NCBI RefSeq assembly: GCF_012396125.1
Contig: NZ_JAAXOX010000004.1
Coordinates: 310,001-374,000 of the forward strand
DNA from: Cellulomonas denverensis
Lineage (GTDB): Bacteria; Actinomycetota; Actinomycetes; Actinomycetales; Cellulomonadaceae
Length of the DNA: 64,000 nt
Reading direction: 5' to 3'
Shown: positions 54,684 to 62,213 of the stretch, one piece after another
How positions within the stretch are numbered: position 1 is the first letter of the stretch
Layout: each line of letters begins with the position of its first letter
The notes under the pieces: model-generated
The model's input: only the letters and a program-made list of their open reading frames with translations
Database searches by the model: none
Told to the model about the DNA's origin: nothing
Translations under genes and position numbers: made by a program

Positions 54684-55739
54684 GTGAGGGACGCGGTCAC
54701 TCCGGGGATGAAGACCGAGGCCGCGACCGCGGGCCGTCGCCCCACCATCAAGGACGTGGCCGAGGCCGCGGAGGTCTCCCGCTCGACGGCGTCCCGCGCC
54801 CTGACCGGCCGCGGTTACGTCGCCCCGGCGGTCCGCGAACGGGTGCGCCGCACCGCCCAGACCCTCGGCTACGTGCCGGACGTGCTGGCCCGCAACCTGC
54901 GCCAGCAGGTCTCGCGCTCGATCGGCGTCCTGGTCTCCGACCTGCGCAACTCGTTCTACGCCGACCTGGCCAGCGGGATCAGCCGGCAGTCCCGGCAGCG
55001 CGGCTACGCCATGATGCTCGCCGACGACCACGGCTCGGTGGCCGCCGAGCTGGAGGCCGCCGAGACCTTCGTCGCCCTGCGGGTGGCCGGGGTGATCCTG
55101 ACCCCGCTGTCCGCCGAGGTCTCCGAGTACCTGGGCCGGCACCAGATCCCGGTGATCGAGGTCGACCGGCAGTTCGCCGAGGGCAAGCAGGACGCGGTGG
55201 TCGTCGACAACCGGGCCGCCGCCGAACGGGTGACCTCCCGGCTGCTCGGGACCGGTCACCGGCGGGTGGCGCTGCTCATCGACGAGATGGACTGGACCAC
55301 CGGCCGCGACCGCCTGGTCGGCTACCGGTCCGCGTTCCACGCCGCCGGCATCCCCGCCGACGACGCCCTGGTGATCCGCTCCGGCTGGGACGTCGGCGCC
55401 GCCCAGGAGGTCGCCCGCGGACTGCTGTCCACCCCCGACCGGCCCACCGCGGTCTTCGCCGCCAACAACGTGCTCGCCGAGGGCGTGTGGCGCGCGGCTC
55501 AGGACCTCGGGCTGCGCATCCCGGAGGACATCAGCCTGGTCTCCTTCGACGACGCACCCTGGATGACCATGGTCCGGCCCGGGGTCACCGCGGTCGCCCA
55601 GGACGCGGTGGCGCTGGGTGAGGCGGCCGTCGCGCAGATGTTCCACCGGATCGAGAACCCGGCCTCCCCGGCCCGCACCGTGATGCTGTCGGTGTCCGTG
55701 GAGCAGCGCGGCTCGACCGCCCCGCCCGCCACCGCCTGA
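54684..55739 (+). CDS. LacI-family repressor of the glycan locus
   Basis: The protein has 351 residues from the GTG at 54684 (GGTGGAG upstream); an ATG at 54708 is an alternative start. The HTH TIKDVAEAAEVSRSTASRALTGRGYVAPAVRERV and hinge YVPDVLARNLRQ are standard LacI, followed by a periplasmic-binding-like effector domain (SIGVLVSDLRNSFYADLASGI, VEVDRQ, VSFDDAPWMTMVRPGVTAVAQD). It lies 34 bases behind the MBL gene, downstream of operator 3, so it is probably autoregulated. It is the obvious candidate to bind the four TGGNATCGWTNCCA sites. Confidence 0.92.
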   Translation: MRDAVTPGMKTEAATAGRRPTIKDVAEAAEVSRSTASRALTGRGYVAPAVRERVRRTAQTLGYVPDVLARNLRQQVSRSIGVLVSDLRNSFYADLASGISRQSRQRGYAMMLADDHGSVAAELEAAETFVALRVAGVILTPLSAEVSEYLGRHQIPVIEVDRQFAEGKQDAVVVDNRAAAERVTSRLLGTGHRRVALLIDEMDWTTGRDRLVGYRSAFHAAGIPADDALVIRSGWDVGAAQEVARGLLSTPDRPTAVFAANNVLAEGVWRAAQDLGLRIPEDISLVSFDDAPWMTMVRPGVTAVAQDAVALGEAAVAQMFHRIENPASPARTVMLSVSVEQRGSTAPPATA

Positions 55740-55879
55740 CGCGGGGGGGCCGGGCCTTCTCGCCCCGCCGCACCGGCTCCCACCGGCTGCGCCGCGCTGC
55801 CATCCCCCGCCGGGGCGTTCCCACGGCCATCCCCTTCGCCACCCGGAGCCGCCCCGCGCCAGTCCCCATCTCCACCCGC

Positions 55880-55996
55880 CGGGCTGCCCTGCCGCCACCT
55901 CCGGAGGCACCCACCCGCGGGGCTGCCCTGCTGCCACCCCCGGACGCGCCCACCCGCGGGGCTGCCCTGCTGCCACCCCCGGACGCGCCCACCCGC
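55880..55996. repeat. Three tandem 39-bp repeats
   Basis: Units start at 55880, 55919 and 55958. The last two are identical and begin GGGGCTGCCCTGCTGCCACC; the first is diverged at several positions. They end CCCACCCGC. Confidence 0.8.
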
Positions 55997-56287
55997 CGCC
56001 CCCGCTCGGCGAACCCCACACCCGCCTCCCCCGCCCCGGCCTTCGGGCCGCGAGGGTGAGGGTGTGTGCGCAGCCGGATCCACGGTTGTGGTAGCCACAC
56101 TCCAGATACCCGGATCCGGCGGCCCCGCACCCCGCCCGCCGGCGCTCGTGGCCCGAGTGGAGGTCGGCGCCACGAGGTGAACTCCCACCCGGTCCGCGCC
56201 CCGATCCGACTGTGAGGGTGGCGTCGTCGCGGGTGCGCGAACCTCCCGCGGCGCCTGCCCCCGGACGGCCCGTCCGAACCGTCCGCC

Positions 56288-56407
56288 CAGCCCTGCCGCC
56301 CCCAGCCCTGCCGCGCCCAACCCTGCCGCGCCCAACCCTGCCGCGCCCAGCCCTGCCGCGCCCAGCCCTGCCGCGCCCGACCCAGCCCCGCCCAACCGTG
56401 CCGCGCC
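56288..56407. repeat. Eight tandem 15-bp repeats
   Basis: The unit is CARCCCTGCCGCGCC, with variation mainly at the third base and in units 1, 7 and 8. The array is a pyrimidine-rich, G-poor strand followed directly by the inverted repeat. Confidence 0.8.
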
Positions 56408-56439
56408 CGACCGCCCGGCCGTCCCCATCTCGCCGAGGT

Positions 56440-56484
56440 TGCACGAATGCACGCCTCCCGCCCTCTGAGGCGTGCATCCGTGCA
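56440..56484. repeat. 18-bp inverted repeat
   Basis: TGCACGAATGCACGCCTC (56440-56457) and GAGGCGTGCATCCGTGCA (56467-56484) pair at 17 of 18 positions around a nine-base loop. Its outer sequence GCACGAATGC resembles the GCACGAGTGC at the outside of the 22953-23014 inverted repeat. Confidence 0.75.
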
Positions 56485-56604
56485 CTCTCGGCGTCGAAGC
56501 AGAAACACCCGCGCCCTGCACTCGATCCCAGGTCGGGTGCAGCTCCGCGCCCGCGGCGCGACTCCCCTACCTACGCCGACACCCGGCTGGTCAGCCCCGA
56601 TCAC

Positions 56605-56653
56605 TTGACGCTCCCTTGGGCCGACTCGTACTCTGATCTGGAATCGATCCCAG
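56605..56653 (+). promoter_or_regulatory. Promoter and LacI-type operator 4, before the ROK kinase gene
   Basis: TTGACG (56605-56610) and TACTCT (56629-56634) are 18 bases apart. TGGAATCGATCCCA (56639-56652) lies directly downstream, at the expected start point, and shares the core of operators 1-3. Confidence 0.75.
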
Positions 56654-56724
56654 ATACGGCCTCACATCGCCCGGGATCGTCGACGTGCAGCTCCCCGCAC
56701 GCCACAGGGGTCAGGAGGACGTAC

Positions 56725-57780
56725 ATGACGACCGACGCATCGCCCGCCCACGGCGTGCGCGCTGAGCGGGGCGGTGAGTCGGTTCCCGGCGCGCCCGTGC
56801 TCGCCCTCGACATCGGCGGCACCAAACTCGCGGTGGCCGTGGTCACCCCCGACGGCGAGGTGCACGGCCTCCAGATCCGGCCCACCCACCGCGATCAGGG
56901 ACCGCAGGACGTGATCGCGCGGCTGTTCGCGATGGGGCACGACGCGATCGCCGCCGCCGGGCTGGGACCGGTCGCCGCGGTCGGCATCGCCTGCGGCGGC
57001 CCGCTCGATCCGCCCTCCGGACTGCTGCAGTGCCCGCCGCACCTGCCCGGCTGGGTGGACGTGCCGATCGGCCCGATGGCGGCCGAGGAGTTCGGCGTCC
57101 CGTTCGCCCTGGAGAACGATGCCTCCACCGCCGCGCTCGCCGAGCACCGGTACGGCGTGGGCCGCGGCGTCGATCACCTGGTGTACCTGACCATCTCCAC
57201 CGGGGTCGGCGGCGGCGTCATCCTGGACGGCCGGCTGCACCGCGGTGCGGCGGGCAACGGCGGCGAACTCGGCCACATCACGGTCCGCCCGGGCGGTCGG
57301 CAGTGCTCCTGCCGGCGCCGGGGCTGCCTGGAGGCCTACGCCTCGGGCTCCTCGATCGCCGCCCGGGCCGCCGACGCACTGGCCGACCACCCCGAGTCGG
57401 CACTGGCCGCGCTCCCGGCGGTGACCGCCGCCGACGTCAGCACGGCCGCGGCCGCCGGCGACCCGCTCGCCCGCCGGCTGTGGGACGAGACCACCGAGCT
57501 GCTCGGCAGCGCGGTCACCGACCTGGTCAACGTGCTCGAACCCGACCTGGTGGTGCTGGGCGGCGGGGTGACCCGCTCCGGCGCCATGCTGCTCGACCCG
57601 ATCCGCGCCATCGTCGCCGACCAGGCGATGGGCCCGGCCGCCCGCGCCGCGACCGTGACCCTGGCCGGCCTCGGCGACGTGGTGTGCGTCGTCGGTGCCG
57701 GGGTGATCGCCCTCGACCTGCTGGCCGCGCACCCCTCCGATCCCACCCCGACTCCCCCGACGGAGACCGCCCATGTCTGA
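56725..57780 (+). CDS. ROK-family sugar kinase
   Basis: The 351-residue protein starts at an ATG with AGGAGG upstream. The nucleotide-binding signature LALDIGGTKLAVAVV follows a 28-residue polar extension. The ROK core shows GIACGGPLD, ALENDASTAALAEH with the catalytic Asp, ISTGVGGGVILDG, GELGHITV and the zinc site CSCRRRGCLEAYASG. No N-terminal HTH is present, so it is a kinase, not a repressor. It probably phosphorylates glucose, mannose or an N-acetyl-amino sugar released by the glycosidases. It overlaps the SIS gene by eight bases. Confidence 0.9.
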   Translation: MTTDASPAHGVRAERGGESVPGAPVLALDIGGTKLAVAVVTPDGEVHGLQIRPTHRDQGPQDVIARLFAMGHDAIAAAGLGPVAAVGIACGGPLDPPSGLLQCPPHLPGWVDVPIGPMAAEEFGVPFALENDASTAALAEHRYGVGRGVDHLVYLTISTGVGGGVILDGRLHRGAAGNGGELGHITVRPGGRQCSCRRRGCLEAYASGSSIAARAADALADHPESALAALPAVTAADVSTAAAAGDPLARRLWDETTELLGSAVTDLVNVLEPDLVVLGGGVTRSGAMLLDPIRAIVADQAMGPAARAATVTLAGLGDVVCVVGAGVIALDLLAAHPSDPTPTPPTETAHV

Positions 57781-58357
57781 GGACTGGCTGCACGCCCAGC
57801 TCACCGCCCACCGCGACCTCGCCGAGTCGATGACCGGCCTGTCCGAGCAGGTCCGCGCCGCCGCGGTGCTGGTCCGGGACACCTTCGCCGGTGGCGGGAC
57901 CGTCTACACCTTCGGCAACGGGGGCAGCGCCGCGGACGCCCAGCACCTGACCGGCGAGCTGATCGGGCACTACAAGCGCGACCGCCGGCCGCTGCCCACC
58001 GTCACGCTGAGCACCGACCCGACGACGATGACCTGCATCGCCAACGACTACGACTACGACGACGTCTTCGCCCGGCAGGTGCAGGCACTGGCCAAGCCCG
58101 GTGACCTGGTGGTGGCCTTCACCACCAGCGGCCGGTCGCCGAACGTGGTGCGCGCCCTCGCCGCCGCCCGGGCCGCCGGGGCGACCACCCTGCTGCTCGC
58201 CGGGTCCGGTGGCGGCCCCGCCCGGGAGCACGCCGACCACCTGCTGCTGGTCCCGTCGGACGCCACCGCCCGGATCCAGGAGATGCACACCTTGGTGTTG
58301 CATGTGATCAGCGAGATGGTGGACGCCTGGGCCGCCGACGAGGTGCCGACCGCCTGA
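57773..58357 (+). CDS. SIS-domain phosphosugar isomerase, GmhA-like
   Basis: The 194-residue protein contains FGNGGSAADAQHLTGELIG, the GmhA phosphosugar-binding signature, TTSGRSPNVVRAL (SIS loop) and a C-terminal HTLVLHVISEMVD with conserved Glu/His. True GmhA converts sedoheptulose-7-phosphate to D-glycero-D-manno-heptose-7-phosphate. Coupling to a ROK kinase within a LacI-controlled catabolic unit suggests an isomerase acting on the kinase product instead; that is inference. Confidence 0.85.
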   Translation: MSEDWLHAQLTAHRDLAESMTGLSEQVRAAAVLVRDTFAGGGTVYTFGNGGSAADAQHLTGELIGHYKRDRRPLPTVTLSTDPTTMTCIANDYDYDDVFARQVQALAKPGDLVVAFTTSGRSPNVVRALAAARAAGATTLLLAGSGGGPAREHADHLLLVPSDATARIQEMHTLVLHVISEMVDAWAADEVPTA

Positions 58358-58392
58358 CCGCCCACCCGCACCAGCGAGAGACGGGACCGCGC

Positions 58393-60402
58393 ATGGACAA
58401 CGGAGTACTGCTGCGCCCGGCCGGGTCGCCGGCGCCCGGACCGGTGGTCGGCGCCGTGCCGCACGTCGTGCAGATCGTGCACCGGGACGGCCGGGTCGAG
58501 CCGGTGACCGGATCGCCGGCCGGTCCGGGGACGTTCGCCGGTGCGGCCGGGGGGTTCCACGCCACCGCGACCTGGGCCGAACCGGACCCCACCGGCCGGA
58601 TCGAGGTGCGGCTGGACCTCGAGCACCGCGGCACCGCCGGCACCGAGGCGTCGATCCGGGTGCAGGTCCTGCTGCCCGCTGCCGATCAGGCGCCGTGGTG
58701 GCTGCTGCCCGGGCTGTTCTACGGCGAGAACCGGCCCGAGGACTGCGACCGGCGGTTCCCCCGGTTCGAGGTCGGCGCCCGCGACCCGGAGGGCATGGTG
58801 AGCGACCACTGGGAGTTCCGCGCCGACCGCGCCGCGACCCCGGCCGTGTTCGCCTGGGCCGGTCCGGGCGGGGTGGCGCTGATCGGCCCGGAGACCACCC
58901 CGCTGGGGATGACCGGACTCGGCTTCGCGCACGACGCGGCGACCGGGGTGGGCAGCGTGCACCTGACGTTCCCGTTCCGGGAGGACCCGGTCTCCTACAC
59001 CGGCTCCGGCACCCCCGCCCCGGCGGAGACGACCACCCACCGGTGGGACGCCGGAGAGCGGGTCACGCTGCGGTTCTCCGTGCACGCCCTGGGCCCGGAC
59101 CGGCACGGCTACGCCCCGGTGCTGCGTGCCGAACACCTCCGCACCCGCGCCGGGTCGCCGCTCGCGCCCTGGGTGGACATCGAGCAGGCGGCGGAGCTGG
59201 CGGCCGAGGGGCTGCACCGCTGGCACTACGCCGAGCCCGGCGTGCTGCTGGAGACGGTCGGCTTCGACCGCGAGGTCAGCGGCCAGGACGGCCGGAGCGT
59301 CGACCGGCAGGCGATGCACGTCGGCTGGGTCAGCGGCATCCCGTGGGCGCACGCGATGCTGGTGCACGGCCGCCGCCGGGCCAAGCCCGAGGTCGCCGAC
59401 GCCGGCGCCCGGGTGATCGACTTCATCTGCGACCACCTGTCGCCCTCCGGCACGTTCTGGGGCGTCTGGTACCGGGAGCACGGCTGGTCGCAGAGCTGGT
59501 CGCCGACCCGGGATCTGCTGCACTCGCGCACCCTGGCCGAGGCCAGCCTGTTCCTGCTCCGCTCGCTCGAACTGGGCGCCGACGTCCGGGCCGCCCACCC
59601 CGGCTGGGTCAGCGCGCTGCGGTCGAACCTGGACGTGGTGGTCGCCCGGCAGCGCGCCGACGGCAATCTGGGCTCGGGCCACCACGCGGTGACCGGCGAG
59701 GTGCTGTCCTGGCGGGGCGCCGCCGGCCTGACCTGGGTCGCCGCACTGGCCGAGGCGGAGCGCTGGGACGGGCCGGGCGGTGCGGACGGCGCCTACCTGG
59801 CCGCCGCGATCCGGGCCGGCGAGCACTACGCGCAGTTCGTCGACCGGGAGTTCATCCACGGCGCGCCGGAGGACGTCGACCTGGCGCCCACCTCGGAGGA
59901 CGGCTACCTCGCGGTGATGTCCTACCTGGCGCTGCACCGCCGCACCGGGGAGCCGCGCTGGCTGGACCTGGCCCGGCGTGCGGCGGACTGGATGTTCACC
60001 TTCCGCTACAGCTACAACACCCGGTTCGCCGAGGGCACGATGCTGGAGCGCTACCGGTTCGCCACCCGCGGCGCCGACACCGCCTCCCCCTCCAACCAGC
60101 ACCTGCACGCCTACGGGCTGATCTGCACCCAGGAGCTCGGCGAGCTGTCCGCCGCCACCGGCGACCCGTACTACGCCGAGCGCGCGGTGGAGGCGCTGGC
60201 CTGCTTCCGGCAGATGGTCGCCCGGTTCGACGGCGACATGAACGCCTACCGGGGGATGGTCAGCGAGCGGTACTACCAGACCGCCTGCTTCCAGCCGAAG
60301 GGCATGCTGCTCACGCTGTCGCACGCCTGGTCGGTGGGGGTGCTGCTGCTCGGCTGCGAGCAGGCCCTGCGCCAGCCGGTGCTGCTGGCCGACCCGGTCT
60401 AG
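58393..60402 (+). CDS. Six-hairpin-like (alpha/alpha-barrel) protein, probable glycosidase or epimerase-type enzyme
   Basis: The 669-residue protein has a beta-rich N-terminal half (about 1-250, with PWWLLPGLFYGENRPEDCDRRFPRFEVG) and a helical second half with regularly spaced Trp/His/Tyr-rich motifs: GWVSGIPWAHAMLVHG, GTFWGVWYREHGWSQSW, ARRAADWMFTFRYSYN, NQHLHAYGLICTQELGEL. This alternation is typical of (alpha/alpha)6 enzymes such as GH88/GH105/GH127-like proteins, but I do not recognise the family and cannot name catalytic residues. It is the last gene of the ROK-SIS unit and has no signal peptide. Confidence 0.65.
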   Translation: MDNGVLLRPAGSPAPGPVVGAVPHVVQIVHRDGRVEPVTGSPAGPGTFAGAAGGFHATATWAEPDPTGRIEVRLDLEHRGTAGTEASIRVQVLLPAADQAPWWLLPGLFYGENRPEDCDRRFPRFEVGARDPEGMVSDHWEFRADRAATPAVFAWAGPGGVALIGPETTPLGMTGLGFAHDAATGVGSVHLTFPFREDPVSYTGSGTPAPAETTTHRWDAGERVTLRFSVHALGPDRHGYAPVLRAEHLRTRAGSPLAPWVDIEQAAELAAEGLHRWHYAEPGVLLETVGFDREVSGQDGRSVDRQAMHVGWVSGIPWAHAMLVHGRRRAKPEVADAGARVIDFICDHLSPSGTFWGVWYREHGWSQSWSPTRDLLHSRTLAEASLFLLRSLELGADVRAAHPGWVSALRSNLDVVVARQRADGNLGSGHHAVTGEVLSWRGAAGLTWVAALAEAERWDGPGGADGAYLAAAIRAGEHYAQFVDREFIHGAPEDVDLAPTSEDGYLAVMSYLALHRRTGEPRWLDLARRAADWMFTFRYSYNTRFAEGTMLERYRFATRGADTASPSNQHLHAYGLICTQELGELSAATGDPYYAERAVEALACFRQMVARFDGDMNAYRGMVSERYYQTACFQPKGMLLTLSHAWSVGVLLLGCEQALRQPVLLADPV

Positions 60403-60506
60403 CCGTACTGACCAGGACCGTCGCTGACATCAAGACGCCCGGCTGGCCCGTGCCGGCAGGCTCAGGATGCTCCAGCGCGTCGCCGCTGACCGTCCGATCG
60501 CGCGCG

Positions 60507-61223
60507 TCACCGCCAACGAGTCTCCTGGGGATCCCAGCGCTTCCCGTCCACCAGTGAAGCCATCGCCGGTTCCACGAACGCAGCGACGAGGTCGACCAGG
60601 TCGCGCACTCGACTGGAAGGGCCGGAGGCGTAGACCGTCTCGGTGGCGGCGATCTTGTCGGCAATGTGGTCGACGATCGGGTAGAGGCGGACCTGGGCCG
60701 GTGCCAGCCCGTCGATGTCGATGCCGGACAAGCGCGCGGCGATCTCCGGCTCGACGGTCATCATCGAGCCGGTGATCAGGTCGATGTGGAACTGCTCGAC
60801 CTTCTTGACCCCGCAGTACACGAGCACCGGGACCCGGGATCCGGTCACCTCCGGCTGCCCTTCGGAGGCTGAGGTTCGCTTCGGCCGTCCCAGCTCGAAG
60901 CGCAGATGATCCCCGAGGTCGATACTGAGACGAGCCGACAGGTCGGCATGCGCCGCATCAGGATCGTTGATCTCGTGGAGCAGGTCGACGTCCTTGCTGT
61001 AGCGGGCGCGGTGCACCCGGATCAGCAGTGCGGTACCGCCCTTGAGTACCCAGTGACCGTCCGGGCCATGAAAGACCCTGGCGAGCAGCCGGTCGTAGAC
61101 GAACCTCCGGAGGATCTCGGCTTTCTTCGCGCCGGTCTGTCGCGCCTCGCGCCCCGCCCGGACTCCGACGCTGGCCCAGAACGCGCGATCCGAGGGGTAG
61201 CTGACGTCACTGGCCATCGCCAT
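60507..61223 (-). CDS. AbiEii-type nucleotidyltransferase toxin
   Basis: The 238-residue protein has the AbiEii/DUF1814 core WVLKGGTALLIRVHRARYSKDVDLL, with the GG(T)AL helix and DVD metal-binding pair, and downstream LYPIVDHIADKIAAT and RVRDLVDLVAAF, where conserved Lys/Asp lie in this family. AbiEii toxins transfer nucleotides (to tRNA in the cases studied). GGAGGG precedes the ATG at 61223. The start lies inside the 3' end of the antitoxin gene (17-base overlap), the standard AbiE order. Confidence 0.85.
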   Translation of the reverse strand: MAMASDVSYPSDRAFWASVGVRAGREARQTGAKKAEILRRFVYDRLLARVFHGPDGHWVLKGGTALLIRVHRARYSKDVDLLHEINDPDAAHADLSARLSIDLGDHLRFELGRPKRTSASEGQPEVTGSRVPVLVYCGVKKVEQFHIDLITGSMMTVEPEIAARLSGIDIDGLAPAQVRLYPIVDHIADKIAATETVYASGPSSRVRDLVDLVAAFVEPAMASLVDGKRWDPQETRWR

Positions 61224-62055
61224 CCACCCTCCGCTGGAGATCCTGGGCCAGCTCCGCAGCTCGCAGCGCCTCTACCGAGGACGCGTACGCCGTCGTCACG
61301 CGCTCCAGTTCCGAGATCAGCTTCTTGATCTGCAGTGCCCCCATAGGTGGCAAGTTCAGCTCCGAGAGCACCTCCAGGCCACGGAGGTGGTCCAGGATCT
61401 GCCCCGCGAAGTCGGGGGCCGGAGTGGACTGATGGGCCATCGCACTGGAGAGCCACACATCGGCGACCGCCGGGGACATCCCATGGGGCCGCCGCTCGAC
61501 GAGCACCCGCAGGCGCTCCGGGTCGAGGTCCGAACGCGCAGCCGCCGCATCAACGAGGTCGCGCACATGCGAGGGGTCGTGCCTCCGGGTCAGGATCAGG
61601 TCGGCGATCGTCCGCGTCGGGGTCGTCATCGGTAGCCCCGCAAGGAAGACGAGATCCTGCGCCGGGACCGTGCCGCGGTGAACGCGAAGGCCCTCGCGTG
61701 AGGCCTGGTAGCGGCGCGGGAGTGTGAACTCGTGAACATCGGCCGGCAGATCCCCGAGCTGGAGTAGCTCGGCCGCACTGGTGTGGCTCACCACGCCGGC
61801 TTCGGTGGGCTCCCGTAGGCGCTCGGCAGCCATCCGGGTCGGCTCCAAACTCAGCCATGACGCCCTGATCGGTGTGTACTCGTCGACGGCGGCCGAGACC
61901 GCGTAGACCCCGTGCGTCGGTCGTTCGAGCAGTCCGTCGTCGACCATCCGGGTCAGGCGCGCGCGAGGGATCCTGCGCTGAACGGCCTGGGCAGTGGTGA
62001 ACATCCCCCACTGCTCGGCGGCCAGCTCCAGGACGTCCGCGACAGACCTAGGCAT
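61207..62055 (-). CDS. AbiEi-type antitoxin with winged-helix N-terminus
   Basis: From the ATG at 62055 the protein has 282 residues. The N-terminal winged helix (VADVLELAAEQWGMFTTAQAVQRRIPRARLTRMVDDGLLERPTHGVYAV) is the AbiEi DNA-binding domain; the rest is the AbiEi C-terminal domain with VSHTSAAELLQLGDL, HRGTVPAQD and TPTRTIADLI. No ribosome site precedes the start. GTTTCAC and GTGTAAC, an imperfect inverted repeat 10-30 bases upstream, could be the autoregulatory site, and translation may be leaderless. Confidence 0.85.
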   Translation of the reverse strand: MPRSVADVLELAAEQWGMFTTAQAVQRRIPRARLTRMVDDGLLERPTHGVYAVSAAVDEYTPIRASWLSLEPTRMAAERLREPTEAGVVSHTSAAELLQLGDLPADVHEFTLPRRYQASREGLRVHRGTVPAQDLVFLAGLPMTTPTRTIADLILTRRHDPSHVRDLVDAAAARSDLDPERLRVLVERRPHGMSPAVADVWLSSAMAHQSTPAPDFAGQILDHLRGLEVLSELNLPPMGALQIKKLISELERVTTAYASSVEALRAAELAQDLQRRVDGDGQ

Positions 62056-62213
62056 GCTGTGAACGTTACACCCCGAGTGAAACATCCGCAGCATGACCGC
62101 GGTGTCCCCGCGGTCACGGCTCGGTCGACCAGGAAGGTCGGATGGCGTCCATCGTTACCCACAGCAGTGCCCTGGGGGGACCGCTCAGCGAGCCGCACGC
62201 ACAACCCTCACGG

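Larger units (their letters stand above)
55740..56604. other. Repeat-rich non-coding gap in the glycan locus
   Basis: I see no credible gene in these 865 bases. They hold three 39-bp repeats, eight 15-bp repeats and an 18-bp inverted repeat, listed separately. The long minus-strand open frame across it translates to Gly/Arg repeats and is antisense to the LacI gene. Confidence 0.6.

Noticed and set aside
54462..56477. 671-codon minus-strand open frame over the LacI gene and the repeat gap
   Set aside because: It is antisense to a clear LacI gene and to the MBL C-terminus. Its N-terminal part is pure Gly/Arg repeats made by the 15-bp array, with no domain motif. High GC makes such stop-free frames common.
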